DNA from: Bacteriovorax stolpii
GTDB taxonomy: Bacteria; Bdellovibrionota; Bacteriovoracia; Bacteriovoracales; Bacteriovoracaceae
Assembly (NCBI GenBank): GCA_945883845.1
Contig: CAMCYI010000023.1
Coordinates: 1 to 51,149 of the forward strand
Direction: 5' to 3'
DNA length: 51,149 nucleotides
Positions 23,712-32,838 of the stretch are shown here, piece after piece. A program made the position numbers and the translations under genes. How positions within the stretch are numbered: the stretch's first letter is position 1; each line of letters begins with the position of its first letter. The notes beneath the pieces are model-generated. The model did no database searches. It was not told the origin of the DNA and saw only the letters and a program-made list of their open reading frames with translations.

Positions 23712-26378
23712 TTAGAGGGTCGCTTCTTGAGTGAGAGATCTTTTCTTCTCTTCCATAATGTAAGCTTCGAACAAGTCATTGACTCTTACATCATTGAAAC
23801 CTTCGAGTGCCATACCACATTCAAATCCGTTCTTAACTTCTTTAACTTCATCCTTAAAGCGTTTGAGAGTTGAGAGTTTTCCGTCGAACATGATTTTGCC
23901 ATCACGGAGGAGACGAATGTTACAACCACGCTCAATCTTCCCGTCGATGACCGCAGTACCTGCAACTGTCCCGATTTTAGGAATAGCGAATGTTTCACGA
24001 ACTTGAGCACGACCGATGTATTTCTCAACGCTTTCAGGAGTGAGCATGCCTTCGAGAGCAAGAGTCACATCATTGATAAGTTCGTAGATGATCGAGTATG
24101 TCTTGATATCTACGCCTTTTTCTTCAGCGATGCGACGTGCTGTCGTCACGGGTCTCATATTGAAGCCCATGATGAACCCTTTCGAGTTCGCCGCGAGATT
24201 CACATCTCCATCAGTGATAGCACCTACGCCACCAGCAATAACGTCAACCGACACTTCTTCGTTACCAAGTTGTTCAACAGCAGTCTTGATGGCTTCGTAT
24301 GAACCTTGAACGTCAGAACGGACGATGAGTTTGAGAACTTTTTTCTCAGTTTCAGAATTGTTCTGTGCGCTTGCAAAGAAATCTTCGAGACTGACTTTTT
24401 TCTCTTCGATAGAAGCGTTCGCGAATGCTTTACGGTCGTTAATACGGTTCTCAACGATCTTGCTTGCTTCACGTTCAGTTTTCACAACGTTCAGAATGTC
24501 ACCAGGAGAAGGAACGTTCTCAAGACCGAGAATCTGAACAGGAGTCGAAGGGCCTGCTGATGTCAGCATCTTACCGGCGAAGTCCATCAGTGAACGGGCG
24601 CGACCTGAAGTCTCACCAACCACGATAGCATCACCTTTTTCGAGAGTTCCTTTCTGGATAAGAATCGTTGTTACCGGACCACGTCCAACTTCAATTTTCG
24701 ATTCAATCACAACACCTTCAGCAGGACCTTTCGCGTTCTCGCGAAGATCCATGATTTCTGCCTGAAGCTGGATGGCCTCAAGAAGACTATCAACGCCTTC
24801 ACCTGTCAGAGCGGAAACATGGACGAATTGAGTTTCTCCACCCCAGTCTTCAGCGAGGAGGCCGTAATCAACGAGACCTTGTTTAACTTTATCCGGGTTT
24901 GCACCTGGCTTATCAATTTTGTTAACAGCAACGATGACCGGAACTCCAGCATTCTTCGTGTACTTAATTGACTCTACAGTTTGTGGCATAACACCATCAT
25001 CTGCAGCCACAACGAGAACAACGATATCAGTGACGTTAGCTCCACGCTGTCTCATGGCACCGAAAGCCGCGTGACCAGGAGTATCCAGGAAAGTAAGCAT
25101 AGAATCTTTAACTTTAACTGAGTAAGCGCCGATGTGCTGAGTGATACCACCAGCTTCACCTGAAGCAACTTTTTCCTTACGGATATAATCGAGGAGAGAA
25201 GTTTTCCCGTGATCGACGTGACCCATGATCGTGATGATTGGGTTACGAGTCGGGAAAACGGATTTATCTTCGCCGGCATTCTTGTTGAGAACAGCATCTT
25301 CACTGAAAGCAACGTCTTCAACACGGTAGTTGTAGAGAGCTGCAATTGTTCCGGCGAGTTTCACACCAATATAATCTTCAGGACGAACGAGAAGATTAAT
25401 CTCAAGCATCTTGTTCGCGAAAGCATCAAATTTCTGACTGAGCTTCCCTGCGAGGTCATCCGCCGTAACTACGCCGTGAATTGTGATGACTCGTTTGGAT
25501 TCCTTAACTTCAGTAATAAGAGTCCTTTGAGTTGGTCCACTGTAGAGTTTCTTCTTTTTAGCTGGAGAATAGATCGCCTTACCTACGAGACCTGAAGCGA
25601 ATTTTAATTCTTCATCAGCACGGATAACGGTGATGTCTTTTTTCCCGGCTCCGGCTTTTTTACCCATGATCGCCGCAAGGTCGCCCATGCGTTTCTTATC
25701 GCGATCCTCTTCAGACATTTCACTTTCATCTGGAGCGGCAGGGGCAAGACGGTTTGGTTCAAAAGTTTTCTTAGCACCTGCGGGTGCATTCGGATCTTTT
25801 TTCTTCTCTTCAGGAGTGAAGATCGGAGTGAAGCTATGACGCTTTTCTTCGTAGTAATCTTTCTTAGGATCACGAACACGATTGTTCAGAACTCCAAGGG
25901 CTGCAGCTGCATCCTGGCTTTCTTTGGCAACTTTTTCAGCAGCAGCAAGATGTATGGCTTCTTCTTTAGCTTCAATAGCTTTCTTATCTTCTTCTTCCTT
26001 CTGAGCTTTAGTCTTCCGTTTAACGGTGAAGATTTTCGGCTTATCATCGGCCGCAGCTTCCACAGCTTGAGCAACCGGTGGAGCCTGAACAATGGCCGTA
26101 ACAGGAATGACATCCTCAGGTGCAGCTACGACTGTAGCCGCTGGAGGAGCTTCCTCTACAGCTGATTCTTTTTTGACTACTTTTCTGACAACGGCTTTTT
26201 TAACCGGAGCAGAATTTTTTGTAGGTGTTTCATAGGCAGCCTTGGCCTTTAAGACTTCGTCGTCTGTAAGACTCGCCATATGGTTTCGTACATTGAACCC
26301 CATAGTCTTGAGCTTCTCAACGAGGTCGAGGGCACCGACACCAATTTCACTGGCAAGTTCGTAAACTTTTTTTGCCAT
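23712..26378 (-). CDS. infB: Translation initiation factor IF-2
   Basis: The GTPase that delivers initiator tRNA to the 30S subunit. The 888-residue protein has an IF2-N module ([12 protein letters not shown]), a long Ala/Lys/Glu/Pro-rich linker of about 250 residues, and the GTPase domain with G1 GHVDHGKT at about residue 385, followed by DTPGHAAF and NKIDKPGA. The C-terminal domains follow. The ATG giving MAKKVYELA is preferred, with GGAG about 9 bases upstream; the in-frame TTG 15 bases earlier falls within that site. It lies between nusA and rbfA. Confidence 0.98.
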   Translation of the reverse strand: MAKKVYELASEIGVGALDLVEKLKTMGFNVRNHMASLTDDEVLKAKAAYETPTKNSAPVKKAVVRKVVKKESAVEEAPPAATVVAAPEDVIPVTAIVQAPPVAQAVEAAADDKPKIFTVKRKTKAQKEEEDKKAIEAKEEAIHLAAAEKVAKESQDAAAALGVLNNRVRDPKKDYYEEKRHSFTPIFTPEEKKKDPNAPAGAKKTFEPNRLAPAAPDESEMSEEDRDKKRMGDLAAIMGKKAGAGKKDITVIRADEELKFASGLVGKAIYSPAKKKKLYSGPTQRTLITEVKESKRVITIHGVVTADDLAGKLSQKFDAFANKMLEINLLVRPEDYIGVKLAGTIAALYNYRVEDVAFSEDAVLNKNAGEDKSVFPTRNPIITIMGHVDHGKTSLLDYIRKEKVASGEAGGITQHIGAYSVKVKDSMLTFLDTPGHAAFGAMRQRGANVTDIVVLVVAADDGVMPQTVESIKYTKNAGVPVIVAVNKIDKPGANPDKVKQGLVDYGLLAEDWGGETQFVHVSALTGEGVDSLLEAIQLQAEIMDLRENAKGPAEGVVIESKIEVGRGPVTTILIQKGTLEKGDAIVVGETSGRARSLMDFAGKMLTSAGPSTPVQILGLENVPSPGDILNVVKTEREASKIVENRINDRKAFANASIEEKKVSLEDFFASAQNNSETEKKVLKLIVRSDVQGSYEAIKTAVEQLGNEEVSVDVIAGGVGAITDGDVNLAANSKGFIMGFNMRPVTTARRIAEEKGVDIKTYSIIYELINDVTLALEGMLTPESVEKYIGRAQVRETFAIPKIGTVAGTAVIDGKIERGCNIRLLRDGKIMFDGKLSTLKRFKDEVKEVKNGFECGMALEGFNDVRVNDLFEAYIMEEKKRSLTQEATL

Positions 26379-26410
26379 GTTCTTTTTCTCCAATTCCTAG
26401 TGGATAACCA

Positions 26411-27832
26411 CTACTTCAATTTAAAGGCAGCAAGTTCTTCACGAAGGCGTCTTTCAGCTTCAGAGAACTTGGTAACATCATCAGTTTTATTATGTGAAGA
26501 AGATGATCTTTCTGGACGCTTGAATCCGCTCTGGTTAGGAACAGCAGAAGCAGAAATGATTTCTGCGTTCTCATCAAGGTCAGTTTTGATCGTCTCATCT
26601 TCAAGGGCCGTAGATGCCGTATCAATCATTGTTTTAGCGTCAACAACGGATTTACCAAGGTATTTCGCAACTTCTTCAGCAGTCGCAGCAGCAAGATCAA
26701 CAATCGACATGATCCCTTTCTGAACGAGAACCTGCGCAGTGGCTTCAGAGACGATCGGAAGCTGAACAAGATTCTCAACTGCCAACTTAACTCTTTCCTG
26801 AAGTTTAACTTTAGAAATGATGTTGATCTTCCAGCCAGTTAACATGGCCGCAAGACGAACGTTCTGTCCTCTCTTACCGATGGCGAGAGAAAGCTGATCG
26901 TCTTCAACGATAACATCAATGGTATGGTCATTGTGGTTCAAAGATACAGACTGGATATCAGCAGGTGCAAGAGCTGCACGAGCGAAAGTTTCAGTGTCTT
27001 CGTTCCAGCGAACGATATCAATTTTTTCACCTTGAAGTTCATTGACGATATTCTGAACGCGTGAACCCTTCATACCAACACATGCTCCGACCGGATCAAT
27101 GTCACGGTCCTGAGATGCAACGGCAATCTTAGCTCTGTGTCCTGGCTCGCGGGCAGCTGCTTTAACTTCGATTGTTCCATCAGCGATTTCAGGAACCTCT
27201 ATTTCAAAGAGCTTAACGAGGAACATAGGAGATGTACGAGTGAGGCGGATTTCAGGTCCACGGTTCGTCATCACAACTTCAGAAAGATAAGCCTGGATAC
27301 GGTCACCTGGTTTGAAAGACTCACCGAAGATGATTTCTTTCTTAGGAAGAATCGCATCTGACTTACCAAGATCGATAACAACGTTACCTTTCTCGAAACG
27401 ACGTGCAATACCTGTAACGAGGTCGCCTTCGCGGTGTTTGAATTCAGAGAACAGGATGTCTCTTTCAGCATCGCGGACTTTCTGGAAAATAATTTGTTTT
27501 GCTGTCTGGATGTCTACACGTGAGAAACCAGGGTTCTCAATTTTGAGACCGAGTTGATCGCCGACTTCACAATCTTCATCCAGTTTCTTTGCAGAATCGA
27601 AATCAATTTCAACGATTCCATCACGGACTTTTTCTACAACGTTTTTATATTGGTAGATTTCTACTTCGCCGTCGTTTTCATTATAACGAGCTTCGTATTC
27701 GCCTTGAATACCGAACTTCTTACGAGCAGTCACAAGGAACGCCTGTTCAATTGCACCCACGATGAATTCTTTTTTGATTCCGCGGTCTTTGCCCAGCTGT
27801 TCAATGACTCGTCCTAGTTCTGAAAAGTTCAC
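26411..27832 (-). CDS. nusA: Transcription termination/antitermination factor NusA
   Basis: Binds RNA polymerase and nascent RNA and modulates pausing and termination. Domains in order: N-terminal polymerase-binding domain (residues 1-~125), S1 domain (~130-200, GDLVTGIARRFEKGNVVIDL), two KH domains (RDIDPVGACVGMKGSRVQNI and LSLAIGKRGQNVRLA), then one helix-hairpin-helix repeat (LVQKGIMSIVDLAAATAEEVAKYLG) and a charged tail. The GTG start has AAGGAG 6 bases upstream. It follows rimP by 10 bases. In other bacteria NusA regulates this operon, which bears on the rimP leader hairpin. Confidence 0.98.
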   Translation of the reverse strand: MNFSELGRVIEQLGKDRGIKKEFIVGAIEQAFLVTARKKFGIQGEYEARYNENDGEVEIYQYKNVVEKVRDGIVEIDFDSAKKLDEDCEVGDQLGLKIENPGFSRVDIQTAKQIIFQKVRDAERDILFSEFKHREGDLVTGIARRFEKGNVVIDLGKSDAILPKKEIIFGESFKPGDRIQAYLSEVVMTNRGPEIRLTRTSPMFLVKLFEIEVPEIADGTIEVKAAAREPGHRAKIAVASQDRDIDPVGACVGMKGSRVQNIVNELQGEKIDIVRWNEDTETFARAALAPADIQSVSLNHNDHTIDVIVEDDQLSLAIGKRGQNVRLAAMLTGWKINIISKVKLQERVKLAVENLVQLPIVSEATAQVLVQKGIMSIVDLAAATAEEVAKYLGKSVVDAKTMIDTASTALEDETIKTDLDENAEIISASAVPNQSGFKRPERSSSSHNKTDDVTKFSEAERRLREELAAFKLK

Positions 27833-27842
27833 AGTACTCTCC

Positions 27843-28367
27843 TTATTCTTTCACCGATTTCAAATCGGGATCTAAATTGGCTTTTTTCACCTGTTCATAT
27901 TTGAGTTTCAACTTGAAACCCTGCACGGATAAAATAAAATCCGTGTCACTTACACTTTCTAAAACACCCCGTAACTTCTTCTCACCCTTAATACCCTTGG
28001 GAGCACCAAGAGTTTGCTCTTCAGACAACTGGCCCATAATGACCACGAGGATTGTCTCACCAATGCTCATTCGGAAATGCTCAAGGTTGGCGAGGTGTCT
28101 GAACACCCCGGGAGATGAAACTTCCAAAACAACGTCTTCCGGAATCCAGGTCTCAGTTTCAAATGCTGGTGAAAGTGCTTTATCCACTTTCACGCAATCT
28201 TCAATCAGTGCAGAACCTGTGCGTGGATCCTGGATGTATAAACGAAGAAGTTTTTGAGTGTTAACATACTCTAAATCATAGAGTCGGTAACCAGCTTCAA
28301 GAACAACAGGCTCGCACATATGCAGAAACTTTTTCTCCACACCGGTCGGTTCTTCTTTTATCTTCAT
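27843..28367 (-). CDS. rimP: Ribosome maturation factor RimP
   Basis: Assists 30S subunit assembly. The family pattern is clear: an N-terminal helix with MCEPVVLEAGYRLYDLEYV, then LRLYIQDP, IEDCVKVDKALSPAFE, LEVSSPGVFRHL and the C-terminal SH3-like LRGVLESVSDTDFIL. I start at the ATG giving MKIKEEPTG (174 residues). It has no Shine-Dalgarno; instead it overlaps, as ATGA, the stop of a nine-codon leader ORF and follows the U-tract of a terminator-like hairpin. In-frame upstream codons (GTG 28409, TTG 28415) would read through that hairpin and are less likely. Confidence 0.93.
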   Translation of the reverse strand: MKIKEEPTGVEKKFLHMCEPVVLEAGYRLYDLEYVNTQKLLRLYIQDPRTGSALIEDCVKVDKALSPAFETETWIPEDVVLEVSSPGVFRHLANLEHFRMSIGETILVVIMGQLSEEQTLGAPKGIKGEKKLRGVLESVSDTDFILSVQGFKLKLKYEQVKKANLDPDLKSVKE

Positions 28368-28393
28368 ATAAATAAAAAAGGGCGGAAAATCAT
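28364..28393 (-). CDS. Putative nine-residue leader peptide of the rimP operon
   Basis: The ORF MIFRPFLFI begins with an ATG preceded by an AAAGGG/GGAG purine stretch and ends in a TGA that overlaps the rimP ATG by 4 bases. Its start codon lies inside the loop and stem of the terminator-like hairpin. Translation here would both open the hairpin and deliver ribosomes to rimP, which has no ribosome site of its own. That it is expressed is inference. Confidence 0.4.
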   Translation of the reverse strand: MIFRPFLFI

Positions 28394-28400
28394 TCCACCC
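28370..28400 (-). terminator. Terminator-like hairpin directly before rimP
   Basis: On the minus strand GGGTGGAA pairs with TTCCGCCC (one mismatch) and is followed by TTTTTTATTT, ending three bases before the rimP ATG. It may simply terminate the GNAT gene about 80 bases upstream, or act as an attenuator of the rimP-nusA-infB operon. Confidence 0.7.
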
Positions 28401-28480
28401 TTTCTCCACTAACAATTAAAATGAGTAGGCGTCCTTTTTAGCAAACTTGAATCAAAAGAGCAATTTAAACTCGGTTTAAC

Positions 28481-28930
28481 TTACAGCACCACGTCCATGG
28501 TGAGGGCATCTCCCCCGTCAGAATAGAAGTTTTTGATCAGGCGCAGGAGCTTAAATCCGGCCTTCTCATAAAACTTAATCGCCCTTGTATTGCTCTTTTC
28601 TACCTCGAGAAAGATCCGGCCTATGCCTTTATCTTTGAGGACACCGCAAGTTTGATCAAAGAACTGTTTTGCTTCTCCACTTCCCTGCAGCTCAGGCCTG
28701 ACTAAAAGCTTCAACAGATGCGCTGCCTCATCGCCAGGAACAATGGAAAACAACCCAAACCCCTTCAGTTTGTCCGGGGTTCCCCAAAGAGCGAGGAAAT
28801 GGATATTCCAATCAAGATCCACCCACTGGCCTGTATTCCAGGGTCGATAGAAATATTCCCGATCTAGCCTGATGACTTCTTCCACGTGAACGAAGTCGAA
28901 AGGGACAAAGGAATTACCAGTAATATTCAT
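28481..28930 (-). CDS. GNAT-family N-acetyltransferase (RimI-like)
   Basis: An acetyl-CoA-dependent N-acetyltransferase. The GNAT core is visible: LLKLLVRPELQGSGEAKQFFDQ (the V.P..QG.G acetyl-CoA loop) followed by FLEVEKSNTRAIKFYEKAGFKLL (the N..A..FYEK.GF motif). The arrangement is like RimI, which acetylates ribosomal protein S18, but the target here is unknown. The chosen ATG (149 residues) overlaps the upstream secreted-protein gene by 17 bases and lacks a clear ribosome site, suggesting coupling. Confidence 0.85.
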   Translation of the reverse strand: MNITGNSFVPFDFVHVEEVIRLDREYFYRPWNTGQWVDLDWNIHFLALWGTPDKLKGFGLFSIVPGDEAAHLLKLLVRPELQGSGEAKQFFDQTCGVLKDKGIGRIFLEVEKSNTRAIKFYEKAGFKLLRLIKNFYSDGGDALTMDVVL

Positions 28931-29528
28931 GCGTAAATTGCTTATCGAGAGATTCAACAAAGAGATCAATTGAAGGACGGACAGAATCGAAAGTCGAATT
29001 TTCGGATTTTACTTGTTGGCCATATCTGGTCCTCAGGTAAATCTCCATCTGCATCAGGGCAATGAAATTGGTTTTTAAGGTGTCCTTGTAAAGGACTGCA
29101 GAACCACACTTATTTTCACCGGAACTGTCGCGAATGAGCTTTGAGAGTACCGGAGACACCTTGCCCTTCTGGTCTTCCGAATATCTGAGCATCTTGAAAA
29201 AATATCTGAGCTTTAAAAGTACCGGCTCATTCTGGTGAAGATACTTCACAACGGCTTCGTTTTCAGAGGGAAAGCTGGCCACAAAAGATTCAGTCTCTTT
29301 AATGAAAGAGTGATGAAAATATTTGATCACCATGGAGTCAGGATAAATACAATCAAGGGATATTAGATTTCTGAGTTGGTATTCGACGTCTTGGAAGGAA
29401 ACAGTGCGATCGATGATTTTAATAATGTAGCGATCAGTGGAAACCAGTTTTGCAAAACCGGTTTCCACCAAAAGCAGACTATACAGGAGAACTAATTTCG
29501 ATATTTCCGATATTCTTTTGTTTAACAA
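28914..29528 (-). CDS. Secreted protein of unknown function
   Basis: The 204-residue protein starts with a hydrophobic signal (KLVLLYSLLLVETGFA) and has two cysteines (LDCIY and NKCGS). A segment following the signal (RYIIKIIDRTVSFQDVEYQL) vaguely resembles the N-terminal part of SurA-type chaperones, but the rest gives no support and I would not name it so. The TTG start lies inside the 3' end of the regulator gene (50-base overlap); a later start is possible. It sits between a TPR/winged-helix regulator and a GNAT gene on the same strand. Confidence 0.65.
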   Translation of the reverse strand: MLNKRISEISKLVLLYSLLLVETGFAKLVSTDRYIIKIIDRTVSFQDVEYQLRNLISLDCIYPDSMVIKYFHHSFIKETESFVASFPSENEAVVKYLHQNEPVLLKLRYFFKMLRYSEDQKGKVSPVLSKLIRDSSGENKCGSAVLYKDTLKTNFIALMQMEIYLRTRYGQQVKSENSTFDSVRPSIDLFVESLDKQFTHEYYW

Positions 29529-30738
29529 CTTCGTTCTCTTTATGGAAACGAGCGTTCACACGAGGGTTGAAGGTATATCCATCTTTCCCACGGAGAATGT
29601 ACTGGCGCTTGATTCCTTTCGGTTCAATCAGCTTACGAAGGCGGCTGATTGACGTGTAAATCAACTTATCGTGGATAAGTGGGTTGTACTCGTCTTTCCA
29701 GATCATCTTCGCGAGATCTTCTTTATTATAGTAAGTGCCCGGGGTCTGCGCCAAGAGGAAAAGGATCTCAAGGAGAACGAAGCGATGCTTGAAATCGATT
29801 ACGCCGAGGCTTTTCTCGTGAATGACACGGTTGTGACGGTCAAGATAGAGATCTACGCTTGAATCGTTCACATCTTCAACTTCCATCATAATCAACTGCT
29901 CAAGGCGTTTGAAATATTGGTCGTCGAGGGAGTTCTGTGCAAGGCCGAAAAGCATGAGAGATTTCGAGAACTCTCCCATCTTCTTAAGAGCAACACCTTT
30001 ATTAAGGAGAACGTAGTTATGCATGTTCCAGCAACGTTTCGAGTGAAGGAGCTTCATCGCGAGATCGTACTGAGGAAGAGCAGCAACGTAGTCACCAAGC
30101 TCGCGGAGTGTGTTACCCCAGAGAAGGTGCATACTACCTTTGAGGTAACCCTTTTTAAGGATATTCAATAGTTCATTTAATTGATTGAGATGTTGGATGG
30201 CGTCTGTGAACGCTTTCATCTGATAAGCATTCGTTGCCATGGCATAAAGAGACTTGGCCATGAGTTCAGGCTCATTTTCAGTCTGAGCTTTGCGGTAGGC
30301 CTGATTGAAGTTTTTCTGAGCCTCCTGGAATTCACCTTTATATGTGTTCACCACAGCAGCGTTATAGAAATACTCGCCATTCAAAGATGGAAGGCTTGAA
30401 ACTGTCTGGTCAAGAAGTTCAGCAGAGAGAGTGATGTATTTGTTTGCTTCTCTTTCATTCAGGCTTTCAGAATAAATACGAATCAGAAATCCGTAGATTT
30501 TGAAGATTGCAAAAGCATCTTGTGGAAGCTCTGTGCGCGTGAGAGCGAAGAGGAAGTGCTCTTCAGCTTTTTCGAAATCAGCTTTATCATAGTAGATTTT
30601 TGCGAGACGATAGTGTGCTTGACCTTCAATACGACTTGAATCAGCCGGAAGGTGAGCAAGAAACCTGTCGTCCTTTGCTAAATCCACCACGGCCCGACTC
30701 ATCAATGTTTCAATTGATGGTGATTGAATGGTTTCCAT
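29479..30738 (-). CDS. TPR-repeat regulator with C-terminal winged-helix DNA-binding domain
   Basis: The 419-residue cytoplasmic protein has about seven tetratricopeptide-type repeats (residues ~35-285, for example GQAHYRLAKIYYDKADFEKAEEHF and SLYAMATNAYQMKAFTDAIQHL). A C-terminal OmpR/PhoB-type winged helix (residues ~305-405) follows: FKHRFVLLEILFLLAQ, KEDLAKMIW, ISRLRKLIEPKG, ILRGKDGYTF. There is no receiver domain, so it probably senses a protein or peptide partner through the TPRs. AGGAG lies 8 bases before the chosen ATG; an upstream in-frame extension lacks such a site. Two short genes follow with overlaps. It diverges from thrS across a 343-base gap. Confidence 0.85.
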   Translation of the reverse strand: METIQSPSIETLMSRAVVDLAKDDRFLAHLPADSSRIEGQAHYRLAKIYYDKADFEKAEEHFLFALTRTELPQDAFAIFKIYGFLIRIYSESLNEREANKYITLSAELLDQTVSSLPSLNGEYFYNAAVVNTYKGEFQEAQKNFNQAYRKAQTENEPELMAKSLYAMATNAYQMKAFTDAIQHLNQLNELLNILKKGYLKGSMHLLWGNTLRELGDYVAALPQYDLAMKLLHSKRCWNMHNYVLLNKGVALKKMGEFSKSLMLFGLAQNSLDDQYFKRLEQLIMMEVEDVNDSSVDLYLDRHNRVIHEKSLGVIDFKHRFVLLEILFLLAQTPGTYYNKEDLAKMIWKDEYNPLIHDKLIYTSISRLRKLIEPKGIKRQYILRGKDGYTFNPRVNARFHKENEVVKQKNIGNIEISSPV

Positions 30739-31081
30739 AAAGAGATCTCCTAGATATGTCGCAAGACTGCTGATCTTACAATCCAATAGTGGTAACCTTA
30801 AACCGCATCCAAAATGAAATGGCAACATGGTTGTTAGAACTGACTTAGCAAATGACTTTATTTTAACGATATTAGACGTTTGAACCATGTAAGAGTGGGG
30901 GTAGTGGAGACAAGTTGACCCCATTTTTTCGAGTGAAAACTCAGCCCCCTCCCACGTTTATTCTTACACTCCCGAGAACGATATCTATTTAACCTTTGTA
31001 AGTCATTGATAGAACGGGAGCGGATTGGTAGGATTTCGAAACCGAATCATCCATATATATAGAGACTAGAAAGAGGATTTC
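30739..31081. other. Divergent intergenic region between regulator and thrS
   Basis: This 343-base gap holds the thrS promoter (31006-31034), the regulator's own leader, and an imperfect hairpin (TGGGGGT...ACCCCA followed by six T) near 30896-30929 in the plus direction, plus another partly complementary stretch around 30944-30968. No T-box motif, tRNA or ORF with a ribosome site is visible. The hairpin lies upstream of the proposed thrS promoter, so it would not attenuate transcripts from that promoter. Confidence 0.6.
31006..31034 (+). promoter_or_regulatory. Sigma70-type promoter for thrS-ddl
   Basis: TTGATA (5 of 6) and TAGGAT (4 of 6) are separated by exactly 17 bases, about 48 bases upstream of the thrS ATG, giving a leader of about 40 bases with an AGAGG ribosome site. 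Confidence 0.6.
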
Positions 31082-32836
31082 ATGGCCAAGTACGATCTCG
31101 ATACTCTCCGACATTCAACTGCTCACTTGATGGCCCAGGCTATCATGGAACTTTATCCAGACGATAAAGTGCAATTGGGTATCGGTCCCACCATCGAAAA
31201 TGGTTTTTATTACGACATTGAGATGAATACCAAACTGGCCGATGAACATCTGAAGCAGATCGAAGAAAAGATGAAAGAAATCATCAAGCGCAATCTTCCC
31301 GTCGTTCGCCACGAAGTGTCCCGCGAAGAAGCGATGAAACTTTTCGCTGAACGTGGCCAGACACTTAAGGTTGAATTGATCAGAGATATTCCGGATGGCG
31401 AAGTGATCAGTTACTACACTCAGGGTGATGCATTCTTTGATCTTTGTACCGGTCCGCACGTTGAAAAAACTTCTGAACTCACTTTCTGGTTCAAACTTCT
31501 CCATACTGCAGGTGCTTACTGGAGAGGTGATCAGACTCGTCCGATGCTCCAGCGTATTTATGCTGCCTGCTTCAGCTCGAAAGAAGAACTCAAAGAATAT
31601 CTGACTCAGATTGAAGAAGCGAAAAAACGCGATCACCGTAAACTTGGTAAAGAACTTGAACTCTTTATTTTTGATCCGGTTGCACCTGCCTCCCCTTTCT
31701 TTATGCCTAAGGGAGCACTCGTTTACAACGGACTCGTGGACTTCATGAGACGCATCTATAAAAAATTCGATTATCAGGAAGTCATCACTCCGCAAATTCT
31801 GGATGTTGATCTCTGGCATACTTCTGGTCACTATGAAAAATACCACGAGAACATGTACTTCACGCAGATTGATGAAAGAGAGTTCGCACTCAAGCCGATG
31901 AACTGTCCTTGTCACATGCTAATGTTCGCTCACTTCCGTTATTCATACAGAGATCTTCCACTTCGCTTTGCGGATTTCGGAAGACTTCACCGTTATGAAA
32001 AATCAGGGGTGGTCTCGGGGCTCACTCGAGTTCGTACTTTTTGCCAGGATGATGCGCATATATTTATCCAGTTCGAAGGGATTCAGCAGGAAATCAAAAC
32101 GCTGATGGAGATGTTCTTCATTGGTTATGAGCATTTCGGATTCAAGAAGGTTAAAATCGGTTTCTCAACTCGTCCTGAAAAGCGTGTGGGGTCCGATGAA
32201 ACGTGGGATCGCGCTGAAGCTGCGTTGAAAGCTGCTCTCGATGCCTCTGGAAAAGATTATTTTATCAATGAAGGTGACGGAGCTTTCTACGGACCTAAAA
32301 TCGATATCCAGGTAGCTGATGCTCTTGGCAGGTATTTCCAGCTTGGTACTATCCAGCTCGATTTCCAGTTGCCAGAAAGATTTGATCTCAAATTTACAAA
32401 TCAAAATGGCGAGATGGAAAGACCAGTGGTAATCCACCGCGCTCTCCTAGGATCTCTTGAAAGATTCATCGGTGTTTATCTCGAGCACGTTGCTGGCGCA
32501 TTCCCTTTCTGGTTGTCCCCTGAACAGGCCGTGATTATTCCGATTAAAAATGAACTTCACCTTGAAGCAGCAAAAAAACTTGAGAAAGATCTCAAGGCAA
32601 AGGGTTACCGCGCACGCGTGGATGATCGTAACGAATCGATGGGTCTCAAAACCCGTCAGGCACAAACAGGAAAAATTCCTTACATGCTTGTCCTCGGTGA
32701 TAAAGAGATTGAAGAGAAAACAGTCTCTGTTCGAAAGTATGGCGAGATGAAATCTGACACGATGGCATTGGCCGATCTCTTCTCTCATTTTGCAACACTG
32801 GAACTTGAAAAAACTCCGGCATCACTTAGGGACTAA
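31082..32836 (+). CDS. thrS: Threonyl-tRNA synthetase lacking the TGS domain
   Basis: Charges tRNA-Thr. The protein begins directly at the editing domain (LRHSTAHLMAQAIMELYP, the HxxxH editing motif) and then has the class II core: motif 2 RYEKSGVVSGLTRVRTFCQDDAHIF, motif 3 HRALLGSLERFIG, zinc ligands in MNCPCHML, DDAHIF and IHRALL, and the anticodon-binding domain with GLKTRQAQTGKIPYMLVLGDKE. At 584 residues it is about 60 shorter than the usual 640, exactly the N-terminal TGS ubiquitin-like domain. The ATG has an AGAGG site and a promoter just upstream, so truncation by mis-start is unlikely. It is followed by ddl after 2 bases. Confidence 0.97.
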   Translation: MAKYDLDTLRHSTAHLMAQAIMELYPDDKVQLGIGPTIENGFYYDIEMNTKLADEHLKQIEEKMKEIIKRNLPVVRHEVSREEAMKLFAERGQTLKVELIRDIPDGEVISYYTQGDAFFDLCTGPHVEKTSELTFWFKLLHTAGAYWRGDQTRPMLQRIYAACFSSKEELKEYLTQIEEAKKRDHRKLGKELELFIFDPVAPASPFFMPKGALVYNGLVDFMRRIYKKFDYQEVITPQILDVDLWHTSGHYEKYHENMYFTQIDEREFALKPMNCPCHMLMFAHFRYSYRDLPLRFADFGRLHRYEKSGVVSGLTRVRTFCQDDAHIFIQFEGIQQEIKTLMEMFFIGYEHFGFKKVKIGFSTRPEKRVGSDETWDRAEAALKAALDASGKDYFINEGDGAFYGPKIDIQVADALGRYFQLGTIQLDFQLPERFDLKFTNQNGEMERPVVIHRALLGSLERFIGVYLEHVAGAFPFWLSPEQAVIIPIKNELHLEAAKKLEKDLKAKGYRARVDDRNESMGLKTRQAQTGKIPYMLVLGDKEIEEKTVSVRKYGEMKSDTMALADLFSHFATLELEKTPASLRD

Positions 32837-32838
32837 CG

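Noticed and set aside
28416..28480. Initiator tRNA upstream of rimP as in E. coli (metY)
   Set aside because: No cloverleaf or CCA-ended structure is visible in this short gap.
29528..29652. Plus-strand frames opposite the regulator's winged-helix domain
   Set aside because: Short, no ribosome site, and fully explained by the opposite strand.
30888..30968. T-box or other riboswitch upstream of thrS
   Set aside because: Partly complementary stretches and a short terminator-like hairpin exist, but no T-box consensus is seen and the best promoter lies downstream of them.
31115..31915. 266-codon open frame antisense to thrS
   Set aside because: It lies wholly opposite a certain thrS gene, has no ribosome site, and its residue make-up (Phe/Ile/His-rich) is that of a reversed coding strand.
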